Positions 1 through 11,636 of a stretch of DNA of 64,000 bases are shown here, piece after piece. The notes beneath the pieces were generated by a model. The model saw only the letters and a list, made by a program, of their open reading frames with translations, searched no databases and was not told the origin of the DNA. Numbering within the stretch: the first letter of the stretch is position 1; every line of letters begins with the position of its first letter. The stretch spans positions 26,445,760-26,509,759 of the forward strand of contig CM026557.1 in assembly GCA_015143295.1 (NCBI GenBank). Reading direction: 5' to 3'. Position numbers and translations under genes: made by a program. The stretch comes from Tetracentron sinense (lineage: Eukaryota; Streptophyta; Magnoliopsida; Trochodendrales; Trochodendraceae).

Positions 1-1207
1 GTGCAACAAAAGGGATTATGCATAGCATTTTCATTCTTACTATAATCATGCAAGGATGCATACAACATAACAAGCATTTGGTCAACTTATCCTTTTTGGG
101 AAAAATTACATAATCCTACTTCCATTTTCTTCATTAAATCCATTTAACCCTTGTTTAGGCATTTTATCAAACACATGGCGTGCAACATTTCTTAGTCGTT
201 TCATTTCCTCTTTTCAGTGCATATATTTCATCAAAAACATCAAGGTACGTTCAATATTTGTAGAATGCCCTTCCACCATTTTGCATTACACACATCAGAC
301 CACATCTATACGGCATCCAATTGCCTCAACCACCATCCAATCCATACATCCACACCTCTTATTTATCTTGTTTATATTTAGGGAAAATGATACATTTCAA
401 GGAAAGAAGAACACAAGATCAAGAATCATGATTTTTTTTTTAGGAAGAACCTAGGTTATTGCTAAGTGAGTTAGTAGGGTGTACTAACCTTGAGGATCAA
501 GCTTGATCTTGAAGAAAACCCTTGGATTAGAAGTCCAATTGGTAGAGGAGAACCCTTGCATGAAGAATGCTTGATTGGGGAAGATCAAACTATCTTCTTC
601 TTCAATCCAAACCCTTCTTGGAATCCCCAAATCTCTCCTCTTCTTTCTCTCCTTCCCTCTCTCTTAAGTTTAGAGTTAACCAAAAAACCCCCAAATGCAT
701 CTCTATTTATAGGCCAAGGGTTGAAACCCTTATTTTCGTGTATTTTTAAAAACAGATTTACGCGATAACGATCGATCGTCCACACTCCAGTAAGCTTTTC
801 TCAGATTTCTGTCTCCAGACGATCGATCGTCGATCTTGGGAGATCGATTGTCCAGCTTCCCGAAAGCCATCTAATTTCTGGGTTTAGGATGATCGATTGT
901 CGAGTTTTGGGTGATCGATCGTCCAAGTTCTAGTAGATTGCCTAGGTTTCTGGGCCATGTGGCGATTGATTGTCGCCATGTGGTGATCGATCGTCAAACC
1001 CAGTTTTTTCCTCTCTTTTCACCTGTAGACCCCTTGGGGTATTTCCAACCTTTTCTTCAACATATTTAGGGTCTTAAACCCCCTTGCTCACGCTGCCCAT
1101 GCGTTACCGACCTCCAATTCCTCATAATTTATTAATCTAACTACGTGAAAGGCCAATTGACTATGAAAGCACTGTTCATTAGGTACGAAAAGTTCCAGGG
1201 GGCTACA
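1..1207 (-). mobile_element. T1 3' LTR, partial (Tekay-type Ty3)
   Basis: Left LTR of element T1, read on the minus strand; its other end lies outside the window. The right edge is the GGGGCTACA terminus followed at once by a C-rich stretch (the polypurine tract in reverse). In minus-strand order it holds a palindromic GATCGATC array (about 765-1000), a TATAAATA box (704-711), a leader segment and a conserved donor-like site AAG|GTTAGTAC (GT at 88-87 of the 400s, i.e. 488-487). A close relative of this LTR end recurs at 59849-60323. The assignment to T1 rests on the pol fragment that directly follows. Confidence 0.85.
704..1000 (-). promoter_or_regulatory. U3 promoter of T1 LTR: palindrome array plus TATA box
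   Basis: Between 765 and 1000 the motif GACGATCGATCGTC and close variants recur about seven times. On the minus strand they are followed about 55 bp downstream by TATAAATA (704-711). The same order, palindromes then TATA, is seen in other Ty3 LTRs here with a different palindrome flank (ACCGATCGATCGGT). Promoter function is inferred from position and TATA box only. Confidence 0.6.
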
Positions 1208-1222
1208 TTCTCCCCCCCCCCT
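1208..1222 (-). other. Polypurine tract of T1
   Basis: Reverse complement of a 10-C run flanked by TTCT and CTT, directly abutting the LTR terminus at 1207. It is the plus-strand DNA primer of a minus-oriented Ty3 element; T4 has the same arrangement at 27266. Confidence 0.8.
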
Positions 1223-1311
1223 TACAAAAATTTCATCCTCGAAATTTGGACGATACATACACATACAAAAACCGCAACAAAATACAAAAGAATGTCAAAG
1301 TCCTAAATAAA

Positions 1312-4076
1312 CAGTTGAGGATATTTTTCTTTTACTTCGGCCTCACGCTCCCAAGTAGCTTCTTACCTCGAATGGTGTTGACATATTACAAGGACTAAGG
1401 GAATCATTTTTTTTTCGCAAAACTTGATCTCGCCTATCCAAGATCGGCACTGGTTGCTCTATTAGTGTGAGATCCTCCTGGATTTCTAACGGATCAAGTT
1501 CAATGACATAGGATGGTCCGGGATATATTTCCTAAGCATAGAAATATGGAACACATTGTGGAGCATCGCCATATGAGCGGGCAAGGCAACACGGTAAGCC
1601 ACCTCACCGAGTCTAGTGATGATCTCGAATGGACCCACGTATCTTGGACTGAGCTTGCCTCTCTTCCCGAACCTCATAACACCCTTGGTCGATGAAATCT
1701 TGACAAAAACCAAGTCGCCAACTCGAAATTCAAGATCTCTTCGTCAGTTGTCAGCATAGCTCTTCTGTCGATCCTGTGCGGTCTTCAACCTCTCCCGGAT
1801 AACTTGACCCTATCTACTATCTGCTCAATCAATTCAGGGCCCAATACTTTCCTTTCTCCGACTTTGTCCCAATACAAGGGAGATCTACAACTCCTCCCAT
1901 ACAAGGCTACAAAAGGAGCCATCTGGATGCTTGCTTAGTAGCTGTTATTATAAGCAAACTCCACTAAGGGAAAGTGGTCTTCCCAACTTCCCTTGAAGTC
2001 TAGCATACATGCCCTAAGCATGTCCTCAATGATTTGGTTCACCCGTTCTGTTTGCCCATCCTTCTGTGGATGAAAGACGGTGCTAAAGTCTAGTCGGGAA
2101 CCCATGGTGCTCTGAAAGCTTTTCTAAAACCTGAATGTAAATCTAGGATCCCGATCCGACCCGATGCTTACTGGTACTCCGTGCAACCGAACTATTTTCT
2201 TGATGTACAGTGCTGCTAGCTGATTTGAGTTGAAAGTAGTCTGATATGGCAAGAAATGGGCGGACTTTGTCAGTCTGTCGACTACAACCCATATGGCATC
2301 GAAGTTTCTTGCCATTCGTGGCAAACCCACAATAAAGTCCATGGATATGTGTTCCCATTTTCACTCGGGAATAGGGAGGGACTGTAAGAGACCTGCTGGT
2401 CTCCTATGCTTAGCTTTGACTTGCTGGCACACCAAGCACTTAGACACATATTCCGCTATTTCTCACTTCATGTTCCGCCACCAGAAGAATCCATTGAGGT
2501 TTCGATACATCTTGGTTCCTCCTTGGTGCACCGTGTACTTAGAATGGTGGGCTTCGTCTAAAATCTCCCTCCGAAGATCTACATCAGCCAGGACACAAAG
2601 TCTACCCTTGAATGTGATTGCCCCATCACCATTCGTGGCAAACTCATCACTTCCTTTGCTAATGCCTTGTCACATAAAGCAATTAGCTCAGCATCTGCTA
2701 CTTGTAACCTCCGGATCCGATCCATGATGCACAGTTTCACCGTGATATTCATCATCACTGGCCCACGAGTAGGAGGACTGAAACTAATGTCAAGGCTGGA
2801 GGCATCTTCCAATAATTTCCATTCTCGAACCATCATATACGTCACAAGTCCATGTGACTTCCTACTCAATGCATCCGCCACTACATTGGCTTTGCCTGGA
2901 TGATATTGAATCGAGCATTCATAGTCTTTTAAGAACTCTACCCATCTTCTTTGCCTCAGATTCAGCTCCTTCTGGGAAAACAGATACTTCAAGCTTTTGT
3001 GATCTGTGAACACCTCAAACAATTCCCCGTAGAGATAGTGTCGCCATATTTTCAAAGCAAACACAACCGCAGCAAGCTCTAAGTCGTGTGTAGGGTAGGT
3101 CTTCTCATGATCTTTCAATTTCCTTGAGGCATAGGCAATGACCTTACCACGCTGCATGAGCACACATCCCAACCCCACGTGGGAGGCGTCACTGTACACT
3201 ACGAAATTGCCACTCCCGGATGGCACTGTGAGGACGAGAGCCGTAGTGAGCCGCCTTTGTAACTCTTGGAAGCTAACTTCACATCTTTCACTTCAACTAA
3301 ACTTGGCATTTTCCTTTTCAAGTAGGTGAGAGGTGCAGCTAAACTGGAGAATCCCTCCATAAATCTCCTGTAGTAGGCTGCCAACCCGAGGAAACTCCGA
3401 ATCTTGATGACGCTTCTAGGTCTTTCCTAATTCAACACGGCCTCTACCTTAGTTGGATCTACTGAAATACCTTCTGCAGACACCACATGGCCAAGGAAAG
3501 CCACCTTCTCCAACTAAATTCGCACTTAGCTTGGCACACAATTTGTGCTTTCGAAGCATCTCAAGAGTAAGACGAAGATCTCGATCATGATCCTCCCGTG
3601 TCGGGGAGTACACCAAAATATCATCTACGAACATCACGACACATTTATCGAGATATGGTCTGAACACCCGGTTCATCAAATCCATGAACGCCGCCGGTGC
3701 ATTCGTCAAACCAAAAGACATAACAAGAAACTCGTAGTGCCCACACCGAGTCCTAAAAGCCGTCTTTGAAACATCTTCCTCCTTGATCTTCAATTGTCTT
3801 AGAGAAATATCTAGCTCCTTTCAGTTGATCGAACAATTCATCTATCCTTGGTAACGGATAACGATTCTTGATAGTGACTTTACTCAACTGTTTATAGTCG
3901 ATGCACATTCTCATTGACCCATCCTTCTTCTTCACAAATAGGATCGGAGCTCCCCATAGCGACACACTTGTTCGTATAAAACTAAGTTATTGTAACTCCT
4001 CGATGTACTTTTTTAGTTCCTCAAGCTCTATTGGAGTCATTCTATACGGTGCCCTTGAAATTGGAGCTGTGCCCGG
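1312..4076 (-). pseudogene. T1 pol remnant: RT, RNase H, integrase, C-terminal tail
   Basis: Degraded Ty3 polyprotein, C-terminus at the left. Read leftward from 4076: the start of RT (APYRMTPIE region, then [11 protein letters not shown]), the RT catalytic FVDD motif near 3630, RNase H ([35 protein letters not shown]; 2579-3226), integrase core ([21 protein letters not shown]; 2124-2342) and the HNVFHISMLRKYI tail (1486-1713). Frames shift several times (for example near 2580, 3200, 3450 and 3790) and stops interrupt the integrase. Compared with T4 the domain order is normal. It stops abruptly at 4076, where the T2 LTR begins; the missing protease and gag reappear at 20655-22043. Confidence 0.9.
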
Positions 4077-5612
4077 TGTCGCGACCCAAAATACCCCCTA
4101 AGATTTAGGGATTACTTTGACTCGTGACCGCCGTATCATACCTCCGATATGATACATAAGGCACACATGGAAAACCTGTTAGAGTCTTGAATATACATAG
4201 CAAAAACGATATACAATGCACAACAGAATTTAAAATGCACTAAGCATAACGGAAGTAAAGCAAATACTCCTATAATTTGGTCCAAGCAGGAACCAACCAA
4301 ATATACATGTGAGAATCCAAAAGGTGGAGTGGACAAGTCCCACTCTCACATAACAAAACCTAGCGTATCTTCCTAGAGCGATCAATAGAAATCGAAGTCT
4401 CGACACCTATCTACTAAACCATCGTCATGTTAGTGGTCCATGGAAGGCTCTGGGTCGAAGTACTCTTCCTCTACCCATGGTTCCGTGCCACATAGATCAA
4501 ACGGAGCCCGAGCACCTGCCGATGATAACAAATATCGGCTGAGCATGGAATATTCAGCGTATACAAACTAATAACAATAAAGCAATATAGTATAGAGCAT
4601 ACGAAGCATGGAGACTGAAATCCTTAAAGCATATCAAACATAGAAACCATGTATAGCATATGTGATGAAATACGAAATCCGAAATCAAAACCATAACCGT
4701 GTGATTCATGCGATAATCATAGCCTTGTGAGTTCTTGTGAGTTCATGGAGTTACTTAGAGTCAATTATGGTCCGTAGAGACATAGAGCTTAGAGCAAAAC
4801 TGTAGAGCCAATACCATAGAGATCTTAGAGCATTTCATTTGTGATCCTTAGAGCTTGTGAGACGATCTTAGAGATATCATGGAGTTCTTGTGAATATGTA
4901 TCATGATCCTTAGAGCTTATGAACCGATCTTAGATAAATCATAGAGTTGCTTAGAATCATTCCTTATAAGTCATTTGTTGACTTATTTGTAACCTTGAGA
5001 AATCCATGGAAAACTTCGGTTCATGTGAGACATGTGAGCATATGAGCATACAAGAGTACTAGCATATTTTGACACCCCAAAACTCTTAGAGACATTTCAT
5101 CAAACACTTAGAGTGCATCATAATAATAACTTACATCTAAGTATACAAACAACATCCCTTCACACCATATTAATCAAGATATATGCATAGAAGAGATTAA
5201 GAAGAACAATATTTAGTAACTTAGTGGTATTGCAAGATTGGTAGTAGAGTGTATCTACTAGGGTGAAATCAAAGACTTTGATTCCAAAAGCTTGAACAAG
5301 CAAGAACCTTGAGTTCTTGGTTGAGAAACACCAAAAGAATGGGAGAACCTTGATCTTCCTTCAAGCTTGAACAACCACCTAGCTCCTCTCCTTCTTCTCC
5401 TCTTAAAATCCTTCAAAAGCAATGCATTAAGGGTTTCTGAAACCCTAAGGCACGATCAAGCCTTTATATAGGCAAGGGGTGATGGCTAAAGTCTTAAACA
5501 CCCTTAATGAAGAAAATCTGCGTATAACCGATCGATCGATGGTATAGACCGAGCGATCGGTGGCTTACCGGTCGATCGGTGGTTTCAACCGAGAGATTGG
5601 TTGAAAATGTGA
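4077..5612 (-). mobile_element. T2 3' LTR, truncated
   Basis: Starts TGTCGCGACCC right after the T1 pol break; the five bases before it (CCCGG) would be one copy of the target duplication, the other copy being lost. About 1.5 kb matches the LTR at 15795 and, in reverse, the T3 LTR. It contains CGATCGATCG-type palindromes (about 5525-5600) and a TATATAA box (about 5464-5470, minus). The terminal 700 bp, polypurine tract and pol C-terminus are replaced by unrelated sequence from about 5613. The exact edge is uncertain by some tens of bases. Confidence 0.8.
4382..4530 (-). pseudogene. LTR micro-ORF in T2 3' LTR, interrupted
   Basis: Minus-strand frame reading SSAGARAPFDLCG then EPWVEEEYFDPEP, then a TAA, and ending in DFDFY and TGA. 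It matches the open copy at 16100-16327 except for the internal stop (Gln codon position). The usual ATG of other copies (ATGTCGGCAGGT) is ATCATCGGCAGGT here, so the start is also lost. See the finding on the LTR micro-ORF. Confidence 0.5.
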
Positions 5613-6333
5613 GTCTTTGCAAGGTTGCAAGGTTTCTAACGAAATTAATTCCTATCATAATGAGAATTCAAGTCTTATCATTTTTTTAATTGATCTGAAA
5701 TCATTTATTTTGCTATATTTTTAAGTTTTATTGGAATTGCAACTCAAGAGATGAAAAACACGATACATCTATTTCTCAAATTTAAGAAAATCCTTATTGT
5801 GAAATGACAAAACTTGTAAAGCGCTAGACTTTGCAAGTCTCAGCGAGCTAAAAAACAGACCCTTAAAAGAAAGTGAAGCTAGCATTACCCTTTTAGATAA
5901 TATAATAACTTTGTGTCGGCCTACTTGTGAGCCCCACAAAAGTCATTTGCTTTATGAGAAATGCCAGCAAAGTGACATACTTCCAAGCTCTCATCATGGT
6001 AGTGACAAGTGTTGCTTGTTACCTTGAATTCGGGTATAAACCATCAATTCTTCCTTTAAAATTTATATTTTCTTAAACTTGATGAAGCAATAGCAATGCT
6101 ACGTGTTGCACCCACCATGAAAGTTTGGAAAAAAAATTTGAATTTTTTAATGGGGCTAGCCGCCCCCAAAATCGTATACACAATATACCTTATATTTGTA
6201 CAGATTTCGAGGCGTGAACCTGAAACATATCCCAACAGTAAATGAAATTCATCACAAATAAAATCAATTTCAGACATGCATATCAAGCAATACCAAAGGG
6301 TTAACCATATGAAAGAAACATCTATAGTTAATT
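5613..6333. other. Unidentified AT-rich segment replacing the end of T2
   Basis: About 720 bp with no convincing ORF and no similarity that I can see to any other part of the window. It sits exactly where the T2 LTR terminus, polypurine tract, chromodomain and distal integrase should be, so it is either filler from a repair event or an insertion followed by deletions. I found no terminal repeats or target duplication. A short GGGG-C-TAGC-CGCCCCC palindrome-like patch lies near 6155. Confidence 0.5.
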
Positions 6334-7917
6334 CAAATTTAGGACCAAGGACCTTTCTCTCACCAACCTCATCCCAGTATAGCAGTGATCTACAACTCCG
6401 ACCATACAGAGCTTCAAAGGGTGCCATTTGAATGCTTGCCTGATAACTGTTGTTGTAGGCAAATTCAACCAACGGTAAGTGTTCCTCCCAATTGCCTTGA
6501 AAATCTAGCATACAAGCGCGGAGCATATCTTCCACAACCTGATTTGCCCATTAAGTCTGCCCATCGGTTTAAGGATGGAAGGCAGTGCTGAAATCTAACT
6601 GAGAGCCCATAGCACTCTGAAAAGTTTTCTAGAATCTAGAAGTGACCCTAGGATCTCGATCAGACACGATGAAAACTGGCACACCGTGCAACCGAACCAC
6701 CTCCTTGACATACAAGGCCACCAACTGATTCGAACTAAAAGTAGTCTGATACAGAAGGAAATGTGCAGACTTAGTCAATCTGTCTACAATCACCCAAATA
6801 GCATCGGAGCCCTTCGCCGTCCGCGGTAACCCATGATGAAATCCATCAAGATATTCTCCCACTTCCATTCCGGAATAGGAAGGGGCTGTAAAAGACCTAC
6901 CGGCCTCTGATGCTCGACTTTCACCTGCTGGCACACCAAACATCTAGAAACATACTCGGCGACTTCTTTCTTCATGTTTCGCCACCAGTAGTGCCTCTTG
7001 AGATTCTGATACATCTTGGTACCTCTCGGATGTACCGTGTATTTGGATCGGTGAGCCTCGTCCAAGATCTCACTCCTCAACACTGTGTCGGCGGGAACAC
7101 ACAACCTACCTTTGAATGTGATAGCACCATCACCATTCAAAGCGAACTCCTGACTGCCATTACTAACCAACTTGTCTCGGTAAGCAAGCAACTCAACATC
7201 CGAGTTCTACAACTCCTTGATTTAGCTCAAAATATGCGGCCTAACCGCGATGTTGGACATCACCGGCCCATAGGTGACATGCCTGAGAGTAGTGTCTAGA
7301 TTACACATATCATGCAACAACTTCCACTCTTGTACTCTCAAGTGAGCCATAACCCCATAGGGTTTCCTACTAAGAGCATCGGCTACCACATTAGCCATAC
7401 CCGGATGGTACTAGATAGAACAATCATAGTCCTTCATAAACTTCATCCATCGACGCTGCCTCATATTCAACTCCTTCTGGAGAAAGAGATATTTCAAGCT
7501 CTTGTGGTCCGTGAACACCACGAACTCTTCCCCATAGAGGTAGTGATGCCATATTTTTAGTGCAAAGACGACTACTGCAAGATCCAAGTCATGTGTGGGG
7601 TAGTTCTGCTCATGCTCCTTCAATTGACGTGAAGCATAGGCAACCACCTACTTATGCTACATAAGGACACACCCAAGTCCAACAAGTGAAGTATCACTAT
7701 AGACTTCAAAACCACTGCTCCCAGACGGAACCTTGTGAACAGGGGCTGTGGTAAGCCTCTTCTTTAACTCCAAGAAACTTGCCTCTCACTTTTCGCTCCA
7801 AGTGAACTTAGTGTTCTTTCTCGTGAGGTAGGTAAGCGGAGCGGTTAAGCTTGAAAATCCCTCCACGAACCTCCTGTAGTATCCTGCCAGGCCAAGAAAA
7901 CTACGAATCTTGGTAAC
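6334..7917 (-). pseudogene. T2 pol remnant, distal part: integrase, RNase H, end of RT
   Basis: Minus-strand Ty3 pol. Read leftward: end of RT (GLAGYYRRF-like, about 7860-7917), RNase H (7411-7647, with [11 protein letters not shown]), integrase zinc-binding and core (6629-7191: [35 protein letters not shown]) and the distal core ([20 protein letters not shown], 6340-6535). Several stops and frame changes are present. The frame runs into unrelated sequence after the VLGP motif at about 6335. The upstream RT half continues at 12769, on the far side of solo A. Confidence 0.88.
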
Positions 7918-8618
7918 TGTAACACCCCAAAATACCCCCTAGGAGTTAGGATACTTTGGCGACGTGACTTAACCTTAATCAATCCTGCAAAGAGTATACA
8001 AGGCATGCCAAATAGTGATCCGACAATTTTTCTTTAACATAAATGTAATTCCAAGTGTCAATGTAAAACAATGACTGGATAAAATACAATAATCACAAGG
8101 GTGCAAATGCTTGAGTTACCCACTCAAGCTCACATGAAAAATCCCCAAAAGGAAATCCCAAAATACATTTCTCTCTCTCTCTCATCCCAACCTATGGCCA
8201 CAGGCCAACCCTAACATCTGGCTAACCATCCGAATAACCTCCTGCTCTCCCTGAGCTGCCTCAGTCCAAGGGACCAGAGTTCATATGTTGTATAGTGTAC
8301 CTACCAACATAAAAGTACGGCTGAGCATGGAATACTCAGTGAGTACAAGCTACTAACTAACAAGAGTAATAACATTAATATGTAATACAAGATACCGTTC
8401 ATCCAAAAGATACATAATCAGAGTGTGGAAGCTAAAACGACATAACAACGTAAAGTAAATCATGACCATCATATTTTAACTTACGCATTGTAAATTCGTA
8501 TTCAAAAGTAATGACTTGTTCTTGAAAATACTTTTTCTGGTTTCCAAAACTTGCTTGCCGTATTTACAACTTATTCTTGTATCGTGAGAATCACACATGC
8601 CTTGTTTTGTTCCTGTTA

Positions 8619-8917
8619 GCTAGTACCCGAACTATGAAATGGACGGACGTACTAAGTTCTTGTCTTGCTTGACTAATGCCCGGACTATAATAGAATGGAA
8701 CACATTAGTCTCCTTGCCTTTCCTTGACTAGTGCCCGGACTATGGTGGAACGGAACACACTAGTTACTCTTGCTTACTAATGCCCGGACTATGATTGAAC
8801 GGAACACATTAGTATCTTGCTTGACTAATGCCCGGACTATAATGGAACGGAACACATTAGTCCCCTTGCCTTTCCTTGACTAGGGCCCGGACTATGGTGG
8901 AACGGAACACACTAGTT
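8619..8917 (-). repeat. Tandem hairpin array in solo LTR A
   Basis: Five 40-nt units at 8671, 8726, 8775, 8823 and 8878, plus a diverged one at 8619. Each has complementary ends around a GCCCGGACTAT core. Stems: GACTAATG with CATTAGTC (8671, 8823), TACTAATG with CATTAGTA (8775), ACTAGTG with CACTAGT (8726). The G-C to T-A and A-T to G-C swaps keep pairing. It lies inside the putative LTR leader intron. Confidence 0.8.
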
Positions 8918-10019
8918 ATTCTTGCTTGCTTGACTTGCTTAACTTGTGAGCTAGGTATGACATATCGTAGGATATGCCATACCCTTGACATTCATGCTTG
9001 TTTGACTTGTGAGCCAGGTATGACATATCCTAGGTACATGCCCTACCCTTGAAATTCATGCTTGTTTATTCACATTTCTTATTCGTGTCGTTTCTTATAT
9101 ACATATACTTGAAAAGCCGATTCATGCATGCATGTGTACTTGTGGGTGTAGTTTGTAGACGTAATAATAATAGCATGGAAAAATTGAGGATAATAGATAG
9201 CATTTGAACAATTATAGGCACATGAGAGATTTAAGGAATTCATAAAGCACATCATCATTTTTACAATTCTTGGGAAATTATCCCTATCTCATATCTCATA
9301 GATTAGGTTTTACATTTTACACAAGCATTTATTCAAACATCTTACATGCCCCGTTTTCTTCATTTTCCTTAATTTGTTCTTAGCCATAGGTTTTTATCTC
9401 ATTCATGCATTTTATCAAACACATAGAGCACAACTCCTTTCTAACCATTTGATTTCCTTTTTTTATGGTTATAATTTCATCAACATTCAAGTGTGTTCAT
9501 CATGTATACAATACCATTTCACCATTTCCATCACATAACACCCATCATATCCATATGGCATCCATCGCCTTAACCACACATTCCCACATCCATCATTCCT
9601 TCTTTATCTTGATTAAATTTAGGTATTTAATAAAACAAATCAAGAAAAGACTGAACTAAAGAAATCTACAAGTATGCTTTTAAAATAAACCTAGGTTATT
9701 ACTAAAGTAGTTAGTAGGGTGTACTAACCTTGAATCAAGGCTTGATCTTGGGTGGAAACCTTGATTGAAGCTCCAACTTGGAAGAAGGAGGACCCTTGCT
9801 TGAAGAAGGCTTGTGTAGAGCCCCGGACCTTTTCACATTTAATGCATGACACTTTCATAGCCATTTTGCCTTTAAAGTAGTACAATTAATAAATAAGGAA
9901 GAAATTGAAAATTCTGAAATGTCAAAAATGTTCCTTTTCGAAGTACGAACCCAACGCAAGTTGAATCGTCAAAATCCGACGAGCGAGTCAAAAGATATGG
10001 CCAAAACAGTTTGGACCTG

Positions 10020-10215
10020 CAGGCAACCGATCGCTCGGTCCATGGAGCGATCGATCGGTCCAAAACCGATTGCTCGGAGGCTATCGACTGGTCAAGATTT
10101 TTGTTTGGGAAAATTTTCCAGAGAGTGAAATTTTAACCGATCGCTCGGTTATGAAACCGATCGATCGGTAGGCAACCGATTGATCGATCATTAACACCGA
10201 TCGCTCGGTACTTGC
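10020..10215 (+). promoter_or_regulatory. Palindromic CG-core array in U3 of solo LTR B
   Basis: Repeated ACCGATCGCTCGGT, GCGATCGATCGGT and ACCGATCGATCGGT motifs, about seven within 200 bp, directly upstream of a conserved segment (GTAAGGGTATTATGGTC) that precedes the leader. There is no clean TATA box in this copy. Enhancer role is inferred from its constant position in all LTRs of this type. Confidence 0.5.
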
Positions 10216-10527
10216 GTTTTTACAGAAATTTTAGTAAGGGTATTATGGTCTTTTGGTCGGTTCACTCTTACCTTAAGAGTTTAACCCGAGGCTTTAGGGC
10301 TTCATTTCGACACTTAGAGAGATTGGGAGATAAGAAGAGAGGAGAGGGCGATTCCTAAACCTAGGGTTTCCATTTTAGAGAGAAATCAAGGGGTTTGTGA
10401 ACCCACACTCAACTCAAGCCCATTTTTCTTCAAGATCAAGGCACAAGCTCGTGAGGAGCATCTCCTCAAGCTAGGGCAGCAACTCACGGTCGTTTTTGGA
10501 AGGAGATTTCTTCCTCACTTGATCAAG

Positions 10528-11625
10528 GTCGGTACTTCTTGCTACCCTCCTAGCTATAGCTCCTCTTTTCCTTTATTTCTCTTTGTTTCCTTCCTTTGTA
10601 CATGTGCTATGAGTTTGGAAGTGTGAATGTGGTGAATGGAGATGGAATAGGCGATTGGATGCCAATGGTTGTGTTGTGATGATTGAAACAGCGGAGGGCA
10701 TTGTATCCATAATAAACACACATTTATGATGTGAGTAAACTCACCTAGAAAAGCATGATTTAGGTTTAAATGAATAATGAATAATGAACACACCATGTTT
10801 GATGAAATGCCAAGGTGAATAAAGTGAGTTGTAAATTAGGAAATGCATGCCTAATAAATTATGGATATTGCTAGGGCCTATGATAGTGTGTTTTCTTGCT
10901 TTCCCTAAATGATGTGAATATTACATTGCTCAATCATTGATGTTATATGTGTTGTGAATTACCCAAATGTCATATTTAAATTTAAATGCAAGTATGTACA
11001 CGATTCCCACGAGCACGGCATGCATGACATGATTTACCGAGGTTTTCAAGAACATGGTTAGAGATGGGACATATCATGCGATATGTTTTACCTCGCTTTT
11101 CACAAGAAAACAAGAACCAACATTTCACGAGGGGTCTCCCCTCACTCACAAGTGCATATCATGAAGAAGGGCCTCCCTTCCCTCGCAAGTACATACATAT
11201 CATGAAGAAGGGTCTCCCTTCCCTCTCAAGTGCATTGCATAAAGAAGGGTCTCCCTTCCCTCTCAAGGCATCTCTCAAGCACATCTCACAAGGATATCTC
11301 TCAAGTGTATCTCACAAGTTACATGATCACAAGCAAGCACGCATGACATGATACGTACGACACGCTCGACAAGATCAAGCAAGACAAACACGACAAGCTT
11401 TCAAGTACGAAAAGATATTTCAAGCCAAGTCAAGTGCACGATGTTTTCAAGAGGTTTTATCGGCTTTCTACGAAATACAAGCATGATTATAAATTGCTTT
11501 ACTTCTTTGTATGATATGAATTGTTTCCGTCTAACATATATGAATTGCTCCTGATTTATGTATTGCCATTTTTATGCTATGACTATTGGTTAGTATTTGG
11601 TACCCGCTGAGTATTCCATGCTCAG
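10528..11625 (+). other. Putative leader intron in LTR B
   Basis: Donor CAAG|GTCGGTAC and acceptor ...CCATGCTCAG| bound 1,098 bp. The upstream leader (about 10300-10527) has no ATG, whereas this segment has many and contains the hairpin array. The first ATG after the acceptor is the micro-ORF start at 11637. An alternative acceptor is TGTCGGCAG| ending at 11646, which would remove that ATG. Equivalent donor sites occur in most other Ty3 LTRs here. Splicing is inferred, not shown. Confidence 0.45.
11129..11268 (+). repeat. Tandem hairpin array in solo LTR B
   Basis: Four short hairpins at 11129-11143 (GAGGGG-TCT-CCCCTC), 11166-11180, 11207-11221 and 11244-11258 (GAAGGG-YCT-CCCTTC). The third stem pair changes from G-C to A-T with pairing kept. 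Spacers contain CAAGTGCAT-like sequence. Confidence 0.75.
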
Positions 11626-11636
11626 CCGTACTTCTT

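Noticed and set aside
8671-8917. CRISPR-like spacing of 40-nt repeats with palindromic ends (also 44111-44509, 47477-47728)
   Set aside because: The setting is a plant LTR, spacers are repeats too, and there are no cas genes. They are LTR minisatellites.
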